Shown one piece after another: positions 8,356-15,826 of a DNA stretch of 64,000 nucleotides. The stretch spans positions 1,139,001 to 1,203,000 of the forward strand of contig NZ_CP050699.1 in NCBI RefSeq assembly GCF_005116675.2. The letters are read 5' to 3'. A program made the position numbers and the translations under genes. The notes beneath the pieces are model-generated. The model made no database searches, was not told the DNA's origin, and was given only the letters and a program-made list of their open reading frames with translations. The stretch comes from Desulfosediminicola ganghwensis. GTDB lineage: Bacteria > Desulfobacterota > Desulfobulbia > Desulfobulbales > Desulfocapsaceae. Position 1 is the first letter of the stretch; the number at the start of each line of letters is the position of its first letter.

Positions 8356-9660
8356 TTAGATAGTCTTGGCGGCGCGCAGTGAATCTGCGAGAATCTCAAC
8401 CACGAAGCGGACGTTCTCGTCGCTTTCGTGCTGGGAGAGATTATCGGAGATGTGCATTACGCAGGTCGGGCAGCCGGTGGCGACCATATCGACCTTGGCA
8501 TCCTGAATATCCTTGATCTTGTGGTTGTTGATCTTGATCGAGGTGTCGTAGTGAGTGATGCAGTAACTACCCGCAGAGCCACAGCAGGTGTCGGCATTCT
8601 TCATCTCGGTGAACTCTACACCCGGGATCATTTTCAGCAGATTTCTCGGCTGATCTTTAATGCCCTGGCCGCGAACCATGTGACATGGATCGTGGTAGGT
8701 CACTTTGTATGGCAGACGTCCCAGTTCTTCCTGCTTGAACTCGATGTTCTTTTCGATGAACTCGTTGATGTCAAATACCTTACCGGTAAACTCACGCAGC
8801 TCGGGGCTGTCGTCGACGAATACCTTGATCTCTTTCTTCAGCGACATGCCGCAAGAGGAACAGGCAACAACGATGGCGTCAAACTTCTCTTTATGGAACA
8901 GTTCGAAGTTGTGCTCCATAAGCCGCCTGGCGCCCTCGTAATCACCATTGGCGAGAACCGGGGTGCCGTTACATTTCTGGGCTTTGGGGATGACAACCTC
9001 GTAGCCGTAGCCGGTGAGAATATCCACAACGGACTTGGCGACGTTAGTGTAAATCAGGTTGCCGGCACAGCCGGTGAAGTAACCGATGCGGCCCTTCTTG
9101 GCGCCTCTCTTCGGTGGATTCACCTCGGGCAACTGGCGCTGGGCGCTCTTGATTGCCAACTGCGGGAAGTTTCTACGTTTGGAGAAACCGAGCAGTGGAT
9201 AGAGGTGACGAACCGGGTTCTTCGGGCCTATGCCAAAGAGCATCTTCTGGGCGATACCGCCAAGAGCGCAACCGATGGTGATCGGCCATTTTCTCCAGAG
9301 CAGCTGACGGAAAATAAGCGCCTTGAAGAAGTGGAGACCTTTCTGGGTGGTGATATACCACCTGAGGCGCAGCACAACGTGCTCGGGGCTTACACCAGCC
9401 GGGCAGTTGGCAGAGCAGGTCTTGCAGTTCAAACATTCATTGATGGCCTGTTCAACCCTCTTGGTGATCTGAATATCACCGGAGACGATTTTCTCGGCCA
9501 GTTTGTTTTTGCCCCTCGCCACGAAAAGCTCATTGCCGAATTCCTTGAAGACAGGGCATACACTGCGGCATTTACCACATTGCATACACTTCTGGAATTC
9601 TTTGGCAGCTTCGAGGAGATGGTCTTCCGCGAGTTGTTTTTGTGAAATATGTGCGTTCAT
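8356..9660 (-). CDS. glcF: Fe-S subunit of a 2-hydroxyacid (lactate/glycolate) dehydrogenase, GlcF type
   Basis: Electron-transfer partner of the FAD subunit encoded just upstream. Two 4Fe-4S motifs sit at C25-x2-C28-x2-C31-x3-C35 and C76-x2-C79-x2-C82-x3-C86. Two CCG (cysteine-rich) domains follow: GYFTGCAGN with VVACSSCG, and HDPCHMVRG with CCGSAG and GCPTC, as in GlcF, LutA and heterodisulfide reductase HdrD. Length is 434 residues, usual for GlcF. AGGGGTG precedes the ATG by 8 nt. It follows glcD by 17 nt and shares its transcript. CCG domains in anaerobes often hand electrons to menaquinone or HdrD-like partners, so this pair probably oxidises lactate (or glycolate) at the inner face of the membrane. 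Confidence 0.85.
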   Translation of the reverse strand: MNAHISQKQLAEDHLLEAAKEFQKCMQCGKCRSVCPVFKEFGNELFVARGKNKLAEKIVSGDIQITKRVEQAINECLNCKTCSANCPAGVSPEHVVLRLRWYITTQKGLHFFKALIFRQLLWRKWPITIGCALGGIAQKMLFGIGPKNPVRHLYPLLGFSKRRNFPQLAIKSAQRQLPEVNPPKRGAKKGRIGYFTGCAGNLIYTNVAKSVVDILTGYGYEVVIPKAQKCNGTPVLANGDYEGARRLMEHNFELFHKEKFDAIVVACSSCGMSLKKEIKVFVDDSPELREFTGKVFDINEFIEKNIEFKQEELGRLPYKVTYHDPCHMVRGQGIKDQPRNLLKMIPGVEFTEMKNADTCCGSAGSYCITHYDTSIKINNHKIKDIQDAKVDMVATGCPTCVMHISDNLSQHESDENVRFVVEILADSLRAAKTI

Positions 9661-9677
9661 CAGTAGGTCACCCCTGC

Positions 9678-11078
9678 TTAAGCTGCTTCACCCGGCATAT
9701 CGAACATCTTGCCTGGGTTGAGAAGGTTTTTCGGATCGAACATGCGCTTGAGATCCTGGAGCATCTTGATGCCGGCTGCGCCGATCTGGGCCTCAAGGTA
9801 TGGTTTCTTCTCAAGGCCGATGCCGTGCTCACCGGAGATGGTGCCGTCAAGATCGATTGCCAGCTGGAACAACTCATCTACAGCCTTGTGGCAGCGGGCC
9901 ATCTCTTCCTTATCGCTCTGGTCGATCAAAAAAGTCGGGTGCAGGTTGCCGTCTCCGGCGTGGCCGAAGATACCTACCTGGATGTCATATCTCTGGGCGA
10001 TTTCAATGATGCCGCGAACCATGGCAGGCAGATCGCTGCGCTTTACGGTGGCATCTTCGAGAATCAGGTTTGGTTTAACAGAAGCAAGTGCGTTCAGGGC
10101 AACACGGCGTCCGGCGAAAAGCTTGTCGCGATCTTCGCTGGTCTTGGCGCGGGCAAACTCCCGGGCGTTATTCTTGCCAACCTGCTCTTCTACAGTGGCA
10201 ATCTCGGCCTTGGCAGAGTTCTCCTCACCATCGGTCTCGATCAAGAGTACCGCCTGGGCGTCGCGTGGCAGGCCGCAATCCTTGAAATTCTGAATGGCGT
10301 TGATGGTGGCGTTATCCATGAATTCCATGGTGGAAGGGGTAACACCGGCGGCAATAATGTCAGATACGGTCTGGGCAGCGTCATCAAGGGTGTCGAAGAT
10401 CGCCAGGGCAGACTCACGGTGCTGCGGGATAGGCAGCAGGGCAAGAGTTACCTCGGTGATCACACCAAGCAGACCCTCGCTACCAACAAACATCAGCTCG
10501 GAGTTGAAACCGGCAACGTGCTTTACGCATTTAGAGCCGAGGGTGACGATATCGCCCTGTGGCATCACCACCTTGAGCATCTTGACATAATCTTTGGTTA
10601 CACCGTATTTCAGGCCGCGCAGTCCGCCTGCGTTTTCGGCAACGTTACCGCCGATGGTGGAAAACGCTACAGAGCCTGGATCCGGTGGGTAGAAAAGGTT
10701 TGCTTCACCGATGATAGGATCGATATCAGCAGTGGTAAAACCAGCTTCGACAGTAATGAGTCTGTTGGCAGGGTCGAACTCGATGAGGTTCTTCATCCTG
10801 TCCATGGAAAGAACGATACCCTGCTTGAGCGGAATTGAACCGCCGGAAAGACCGCTTCCCTGACCGCGAGGAGTCACTGGAATCTCTTCGCGATATGCCA
10901 GCTTCATAAGTTGACTGACCTGCTCGGTGGTAGTCGGAAAGACAACCGCTTCAGGCTCTATTTCTACAGGCGCAGCGTCATAGCTGTAGGCAATCATGTC
11001 CTCACGCTCGGTGAGAACGTTTTCCTGGCCAAAAATTGAGACCAACTCGTCGATAATGCTCTTCTTCATGGTTGTCAT
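9678..11078 (-). CDS. glcD: FAD-linked 2-hydroxyacid dehydrogenase (D-lactate/glycolate oxidase subunit), GlcD type
   Basis: Oxidises D-lactate, glycolate or a similar 2-hydroxyacid to the 2-oxoacid. It carries the PCMH-type FAD-binding fold: VTPRGQGSGLSGGS near residues 68-81, PPDPGS and IGGNVAENAGG, the usual FAD contacts. The C-terminal FAD-oxidase domain has GHAGDGNLHP and GTISGEHGIGLEKK, the metal and substrate-binding histidine motifs. At 466 residues it has the normal length. Start: GGAG lies 2 nt before the first ATG and 11 nt before an in-frame ATG nine bases on, so either (11078 or 11069) is possible. First gene of an operon with glcF. About 320 nt upstream is a perfect PdhR/LldR-like operator, suggesting control by the GntR regulator at 50494. 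Confidence 0.88.
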   Translation of the reverse strand: MTTMKKSIIDELVSIFGQENVLTEREDMIAYSYDAAPVEIEPEAVVFPTTTEQVSQLMKLAYREEIPVTPRGQGSGLSGGSIPLKQGIVLSMDRMKNLIEFDPANRLITVEAGFTTADIDPIIGEANLFYPPDPGSVAFSTIGGNVAENAGGLRGLKYGVTKDYVKMLKVVMPQGDIVTLGSKCVKHVAGFNSELMFVGSEGLLGVITEVTLALLPIPQHRESALAIFDTLDDAAQTVSDIIAAGVTPSTMEFMDNATINAIQNFKDCGLPRDAQAVLLIETDGEENSAKAEIATVEEQVGKNNAREFARAKTSEDRDKLFAGRRVALNALASVKPNLILEDATVKRSDLPAMVRGIIEIAQRYDIQVGIFGHAGDGNLHPTFLIDQSDKEEMARCHKAVDELFQLAIDLDGTISGEHGIGLEKKPYLEAQIGAAGIKMLQDLKRMFDPKNLLNPGKMFDMPGEAA

Positions 11079-11571
11079 AACTCCATTCGATGAAATAGTC
11101 AGGGATACGGTGGGTAACTCACTAACTGCCGTTTTAATTAATTATATGAGGGGAAGTTTCTGAAGCAGAGATGACAGGTATGTATCATCCGTTTTGGAAA
11201 CCTGATTTCAGGATGTGGTACGCGGTTTCCGTAGAAAGCCCCTCAAAAGGTCAGACCAATACTAGGAGATACCAATAGCGATGTCAAGAATAATTGAGTT
11301 GAGAGGAATTCCTGATAGGTTGCAATTGCCAGTGCTATTAGGTGATCGGAGTTTCGGGGGGATACGGGTTTGACAGGGATGTCCGAAAAAACGGATTGGT
11401 ATTACCAATGACCCGAGGGCGGTTTTGCCATAGATAAGGGCCTAAAATTGCACATACTGTAAAAATTGGCAAAATATCACGAATAAACACCAACAAGATA
11501 GTGGAGCGGATAGCGAAGGGAAGAAATTGGAGTTTCCCTGGAAATAATCTGGTTTCTAATTGGAAGTCAGA
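11079..11571. other. regulatory region upstream of glcD
   Basis: No gene. It holds the 15-bp operator at 11395-11409 and two ACCAATA half-sites in direct orientation near 11255-11276, plus a stem-loop at its far end. Confidence 0.5.
11395..11409. promoter_or_regulatory. perfect ATTGGT-N3-ACCAAT operator (PdhR/LldR-like)
   Basis: ATTGGTATTACCAAT is an exact inverted repeat matching the known PdhR/LldR (FadR-subfamily GntR) consensus ATTGGTnnnACCAAT. It lies upstream of glcD, whose product type is regulated by LldR/PdhR-like proteins elsewhere. Near-identical sites lie upstream of the GntR gene at 50494. Confidence 0.65.
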
Positions 11572-11579
11572 TTATTTCC
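11540..11579 (-). terminator. stem-loop across the stop codon of the coiled-coil gene
   Basis: GGAAATAATCTG (11540-11551) pairs perfectly with CAGATTATTTCC (11568-11579) around a 16-nt loop. The right arm includes the TAA stop of the minus-strand gene. No strong U-run is seen, so 3'-end protection is as likely as termination. Confidence 0.45.
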
Positions 11580-12411
11580 AATTGTGCATTTCTGAGATAA
11601 TCTGTTCGACACCTTTTTTCTTCTTCTTGAATATCCGGCCTATTTCATCAGCGGTGGAAGGGAGCGATTTGTTGGCGTCGTAGATGTCCATCAGCTCGTT
11701 GTAGTATTTGTAAAAGAATAGAAAAAGGTCCTGGTAACAGTCTTCGGGAAAAGAGCTGGCGCTCACCTTCACCAGCTTGCCATCTCTGCCGGCTACCAGC
11801 TTGGTGGTCTGGAACGGCTCAATGGTCTCCTGAAAGATACGAGTGAGGTGTTCAACGTCCGTTGCCGACTGGATCAGCTCAAATTCGTCCTGGAAGCGGG
11901 CAACAGTTGAACAGACAAAACGGGTTATCTTGTTCTGGTCAACAACCTTTTCAGCCTTTGATAGTGCGCTCTCGAATAATCCCTTGCTGCTGGTGCTTTC
12001 AATTTTTGCTTTTCTCTCAGCATCGGCGACGCGCTGGCGAATAATTTGTTCGAGATGGGCTTCGCGCTCCTCCAGTCTGGTGACGCGAGACTCCACTTCC
12101 TTAAAAAGACCGCTGAGCGCTTTTTTGCAGATTGCCTCGTCAAAATATCGGTCGAGCTCGTGAGCGATTAAGGCAATCTCCTTGATTTCCTCCGCCTGCG
12201 ACAGGCCCAGTTCTTTTGAAAGTATTCCATCGAGATGATCTGTTGCGTCAGATATTCGTTCTCTGCTCTTCTGGATATTTTGCACAGACTGGTTGGCTGC
12301 GGCGTGAACCATGGAGGTCAGGTTGGCCATGGCCTTACGGACTTCATCATTTTCAGATTGCAGGTAAACGTTAATCGCTTCCGCGCCGGTCAATGAGGTG
12401 ACACTGCTCAT
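11572..12411 (-). CDS. hypothetical coiled-coil protein
   Basis: A 279-residue soluble protein that I do not recognise. It is rich in Glu, Lys and Ala. Residues about 20-160 read as long helices with heptad-like spacing, including an acidic/basic stretch around VESRVTRLEEREAHLEQII, and the C-terminal third is more mixed with a KKKKK patch at about 264. No signal peptide, membrane segment or enzyme motif. Start: GGAGA lies 7 nt before the ATG. It diverges from the histidine kinase gene (about 330 nt apart), so the two may share a control region. A structural or methyl-accepting-like signalling role is possible, but there is no direct evidence. Confidence 0.7.
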   Translation of the reverse strand: MSSVTSLTGAEAINVYLQSENDEVRKAMANLTSMVHAAANQSVQNIQKSRERISDATDHLDGILSKELGLSQAEEIKEIALIAHELDRYFDEAICKKALSGLFKEVESRVTRLEEREAHLEQIIRQRVADAERKAKIESTSSKGLFESALSKAEKVVDQNKITRFVCSTVARFQDEFELIQSATDVEHLTRIFQETIEPFQTTKLVAGRDGKLVKVSASSFPEDCYQDLFLFFYKYYNELMDIYDANKSLPSTADEIGRIFKKKKKGVEQIISEMHNWK

Positions 12412-12739
12412 TCACTGTCTCCAAGCTGGGCTGTATAAATGGGGAAAATCTCCAGGTCAAAACCTGAAGGAGCCATTATTGACTCAGAGCCGCCAGGGAT
12501 CAACGTGGAGTTTGCATCGTACTGTATATAATTGAGGATATACCTAATACCGCAAATTTTTTCAGTAGTTTCCTTGAATGGCACCCTATTTCTACGTTAG
12601 TCTGATAATAGACGGCTTCGGTCAATATTAAGGATCTCTTTCGATTTTGAATGCTTTGTACTGATTGTTCAAAAGCCGTTATACGGCAGCCAGCCAGCTG
12701 TGCAGCTAAACCACGCGATTGAAGGAGATGTCTTGTGAT
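12412..12739. other. divergent intergenic region
   Basis: A stretch of 328 nt between the coiled-coil gene and the histidine kinase gene. Presumably holds two promoters; no clear operator or hairpin seen. Confidence 0.4.
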
Positions 12740-13930
12740 ATGCCAGTGTACAGCGTAAATGGAAAATCAGCCTCCGAGCGGGGGAATAACGTTTGCCCAA
12801 GGCAGGAATTGCAGCGGGTCAATGTGCTGTTTATTGGTGGCGGCCGCGGCTGTTATGAAATCCTGAGACTGCTCGATTCATATACCCCGGTACGCATTCA
12901 GCCCAACGTGGTGGCGGTGATAGATTTGAACCTCAATGCCATGGGGAGTAAATATGCCCGCCAGCTTGGAATCGATACAGTTACCACCTGGGAGAAGTAC
13001 GTAAGGGATGAGCGGATTGATCTGATCATTGAGCTTACCGGTGATGAAAGAGTGCTGGCGAAGATAGTTGCAGAGAAACTGCCGGCAGTGAAGGTGCTTG
13101 ATCATCTTTCCGCACTGTTTCTCTGGGAGATTATTGATATCCAGGAGCAGAAGCTGCAACTGGAAGCAAAAGTATCTTCTCTCGATACAATGGCGGCGCT
13201 CGGAGAGATCGCCTTTCGCCTTACCCATGAACTGCGAAATCCGCTACTCATTGTCGGGGGGCTGGTCCGCAGGATGATGACCAGGCCGGATTTGCCCCAT
13301 GGCGTACGTAAACGGTTCAAGCATCTCGCCAATCACGTACTGCACATGGATACGGTGCTCTCTGATATTTGTGATGTGGTCCGGCCCATGAGCCCCCATT
13401 ATGTACTCACCGATATGAATGACTTTTTTGAAAAATGGTGTACCACCGTCAGGACTGAAGCACGGTACATCGGAGCGAATCTTGAAGCGTCAATAGAAGA
13501 TGATTTACCGTGTATGTACATCGATCCAATTCTCATCAGGCAGGCGCTCTGGCATATTCTGGAAAACAGTCTCGACGCCATTGGTGAAAAGGGTGGTGGC
13601 ATCTATGTTACTGTGCAGATATGCTGGGATGAGATCGATATTCAGTTGTCAGATTCAGCCGAAGAATTTTGTGCGCTTTCTCCGCTGAAGGCGGTTCAAC
13701 CCTTCACCACCACCAAGTCAGGCCGGATGGGGCTGGGGCTTTCGTTGTGCCGGCAGATCATTCTGGATCACGGAGGCGATTTGAAACTGGTGCAGAGAGC
13801 TGATGGGGGGTGTATTGTACTGGTACAATTACCTATACGTTTCAGGGAACCCAAAACTGTTGGCACTTCGGAATCGGATGGGGTGGTTGTTGATAATGGT
13901 GGAGCGGTTGAGGAGCCTGTGGAGTGCTAG
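12740..13930 (+). CDS. histidine kinase with N-terminal Rossmann-like domain
   Basis: Cytosolic sensor kinase without membrane segments. Residues about 25-130 resemble a dinucleotide-binding Rossmann fold: VLFIGGGRGCYEILRLL (glycine-rich turn), VVAVIDLNLNAMG, then IDLIIELTGDE. A linker helix leads to the HisKA domain with LTHELRNP (phospho-acceptor H163) and an ATPase domain with the N-box HILENSLDAI and G2 box GLGLSLC. The G1 box is degenerate: DSAEE stands where DxGxG is expected. Start: AAGGAG abuts the ATG at 12728 and lies 12 nt from the ATG at 12740, which I prefer; a TTG at 12719 is also open. No response regulator is next to it. The photolyase gene starts 37 nt downstream, suggesting co-transcription. 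It may sense a nucleotide or redox cofactor (inference). Confidence 0.8.
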   Translation: MPVYSVNGKSASERGNNVCPRQELQRVNVLFIGGGRGCYEILRLLDSYTPVRIQPNVVAVIDLNLNAMGSKYARQLGIDTVTTWEKYVRDERIDLIIELTGDERVLAKIVAEKLPAVKVLDHLSALFLWEIIDIQEQKLQLEAKVSSLDTMAALGEIAFRLTHELRNPLLIVGGLVRRMMTRPDLPHGVRKRFKHLANHVLHMDTVLSDICDVVRPMSPHYVLTDMNDFFEKWCTTVRTEARYIGANLEASIEDDLPCMYIDPILIRQALWHILENSLDAIGEKGGGIYVTVQICWDEIDIQLSDSAEEFCALSPLKAVQPFTTTKSGRMGLGLSLCRQIILDHGGDLKLVQRADGGCIVLVQLPIRFREPKTVGTSESDGVVVDNGGAVEEPVEC

Positions 13931-13945
13931 TGGGCAGGAGGTGAT

Positions 13946-13990
13946 ATGAAAGAACAGGTGACCAGGGATGGTAGAACGTTTTCGGGTTGA
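13946..13990 (+). other. possible 14-codon leader ORF overlapping the photolyase start
   Basis: A strong AGGAGGTG precedes ATG 13946, which opens a 14-codon frame (MKEQVTRDGRTFSG) ending 22 nt inside the photolyase gene in another frame. The photolyase ATG itself has no good ribosome site, so translational coupling is conceivable. Weak evidence: a short ORF can arise by chance. Confidence 0.3.
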
Positions 13991-15344
13991 TCAGCGCAGG
14001 GTTAAGCGGGTTCGTAAGGGGCACCGGGGTGAAGGCCCTGTACTCTACTGGATGAACAGGGACCAGCGGGTTGAGGACAACTGGGCACTCCTGCAGAGTC
14101 AGGATCTGGCCTTGAGCGTAGGTCGTCCCCTGTTGGTGGTATTCTGCCTGCCGGACAGGTATCTGAGCGCCAGCGCGAGGAACTTCTGGTTTACCATAGT
14201 CGGGCTTGAGGAGATAGTGGCCCAGCTGGCACGACTCAATATCGACATGCGTATTCTCTATGGTTCTTCGGTGAAGGCCATCGCGAATTGTGCGAACAGT
14301 CTCGATGCCTATGCGGTGGTTACAGATTTTAATCCGCTTAAAATACGCAAACGCTGGTTGTTTGAGATGGGAACCCAGGTGCGTGTGCCGGTGTATGAGG
14401 TAGATGCGCATAATATCATTCCCTGTTGGTACGCTTCTGACAAACAGGAATATGCTGCCTACACTTTCAGGCCGAAAGTAGCCAGGCTACTGCCTATTTT
14501 TCTTAACGACTTCCCTGAAGTGAAAAAACATCCATACCGGGTTGAAAACCTGGATAAAGCTCTGGCCCCGCCAGACTGGCCTGAATTATATGCGCGATAT
14601 CCGGATACGGACTCCAGAGAGAGTTATCCGCGGCCGGGATCTGTACAGGCGAAAGAGGCGTTGAAGGAGTTTATAGCAAAACGTCTCAATGGTTATGACC
14701 GAAAGAGGAACGACCCCCTTGCCGAGTGGACTTCACGACTGTCCCCGTACCTTCACTTTGGTCAAGTCTCTCCACAACGGGTGGCCCTGGCTGTTCAGGC
14801 TGCGGCCGGGATACCGGATGAGGACAAGGACGCCTTTCTGGAAGAACTCATTGTTCGCAGGGAGTTGAGCGACAATTTTTGCTATTATTGCGATGACTAC
14901 GACAGTGTTGACGGGTTTCCCGCCTGGGCCATCAGGACACTGGACGAGCATCGTCATGATCAGCGGAAGTATGTGTACACGGAAGAGGAGTTTATCTTCG
15001 GAAAAACCCATGAACCGCTTTGGAACAGCTGCCAGAATGCGCTACGGGAGACAGGCAGATTGCATGGTTATCTGCGGATGTATTGGGCGAAAAAAATTCT
15101 CGAGTGGAGCGCTATCCCGGAAGAGGCCTTACGAATCGGCAACCTGCTGAACGACACCTTCGCCTTCGACGGCAGGGACCCGAACGGCTATACCGGGGTG
15201 AGCTGGGCAATCGGTGGGGTACATGACCGGGCCTGGAAAGAGCGCCCGGTTTTCGGTAAAATTCGATATATGAATGAGGCGGGTTGTCGTCGAAAATTTG
15301 CGGTGGATGACTATATCGCCAAATATGGTGGTGAAGAACAATAG
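13968..15344 (+). CDS. phr: class II CPD photolyase
   Basis: Light-driven repair of cyclobutane pyrimidine dimers, using FAD. Class II hallmarks: an N-terminal GPVLYWMNRDQRVEDNWALL block, the mid-protein ELIVRRELSDNFCYY, and the C-terminal LRMYWAKKILEW, NDTFAFDGRDPNGYTGVSW and HDRAWKERPVFGKIRYM, which form the FAD pocket and DNA contacts. At 458 residues it has the family length. Start is the first ATG after an in-frame stop at 13959; it lacks a nearby Shine-Dalgarno, while a 14-codon leader with a strong one overlaps it. It follows the kinase gene by 37 nt. One of three photolyase-family genes in the window, the others being at 40827-43943. Confidence 0.93.
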   Translation: MVERFRVDQRRVKRVRKGHRGEGPVLYWMNRDQRVEDNWALLQSQDLALSVGRPLLVVFCLPDRYLSASARNFWFTIVGLEEIVAQLARLNIDMRILYGSSVKAIANCANSLDAYAVVTDFNPLKIRKRWLFEMGTQVRVPVYEVDAHNIIPCWYASDKQEYAAYTFRPKVARLLPIFLNDFPEVKKHPYRVENLDKALAPPDWPELYARYPDTDSRESYPRPGSVQAKEALKEFIAKRLNGYDRKRNDPLAEWTSRLSPYLHFGQVSPQRVALAVQAAAGIPDEDKDAFLEELIVRRELSDNFCYYCDDYDSVDGFPAWAIRTLDEHRHDQRKYVYTEEEFIFGKTHEPLWNSCQNALRETGRLHGYLRMYWAKKILEWSAIPEEALRIGNLLNDTFAFDGRDPNGYTGVSWAIGGVHDRAWKERPVFGKIRYMNEAGCRRKFAVDDYIAKYGGEEQ

Positions 15345-15403
15345 CAGAGATTGGTTTACGCTTACGTCCCTACAGAACAATCCTCAATACAGATGAGTTG
15401 CCT

Positions 15404-15826
15404 ATGAAACTGTTAACCACACCGAGACTCGATCAGTGTATTGGATGTCATTCCTGCTCATTGGCCTGTGCACGGCTGGTACATCGTCGGCTTTCATGGT
15501 CAACTGCGGGAATACGAATAAAGTCCTCAGGCGGTCTTTCAACCGGTTTCCTGGCAATCCGCTGTCTTGCCTGTGACCCGGCGCCTTGTGTCGAAGTCTG
15601 CCCAACAGGCGCCTTCAGTCAGCGAAAAGGCGGTGGGGTGGTGGTCAGGAAGAAGCTCTGCATCCGATGCGGAAAATGTGTACCGGCCTGCCCGGTGAAT
15701 GCCATTTATGAAAACGACCTGGGGGAGGTGTTTGTCTGCATCCACTGCGGGAAATGTGTGGAGTTTTGCCCCCAGAGCTGTCTGGAGATGCGTGAAGCCA
15801 GTGAGATCGAGGAGGTGCTGCTATGA
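15404..15826 (+). CDS. four-cluster ferredoxin-like subunit of AOR
   Basis: Small iron-sulfur protein (140 residues) carrying sixteen cysteines in four motifs: CIGCHSCSLAC, CLACDPAPCVEVCP, CIRCGKCVPACP and CIHCGKCVEFCP. It should hold four 4Fe-4S clusters and shuttle electrons to or from the tungsten enzyme encoded next, with which it overlaps by 4 nt (ATGA). This matches the AorA/AorB pairing known in denitrifiers such as Aromatoleum. The ATG at 15404 is preferred over TTG at 15398; the ribosome site is weak, so translation may be coupled to the photolyase gene 60 nt upstream, although the functions differ. Confidence 0.85.
   Translation: MKLLTTPRLDQCIGCHSCSLACARLVHRRLSWSTAGIRIKSSGGLSTGFLAIRCLACDPAPCVEVCPTGAFSQRKGGGVVVRKKLCIRCGKCVPACPVNAIYENDLGEVFVCIHCGKCVEFCPQSCLEMREASEIEEVLL

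Noticed and set aside
8428-9645. 405-codon open frame on the plus strand opposite glcF
   Set aside because: It is the complement of a gene with clear Cys motifs. The translated product has no family likeness, and its length follows from codon bias of the true gene.
9642-10838. 398-codon open frame on the plus strand opposite glcD
   Set aside because: A shadow of glcD, whose FAD motifs are unmistakable on the minus strand.
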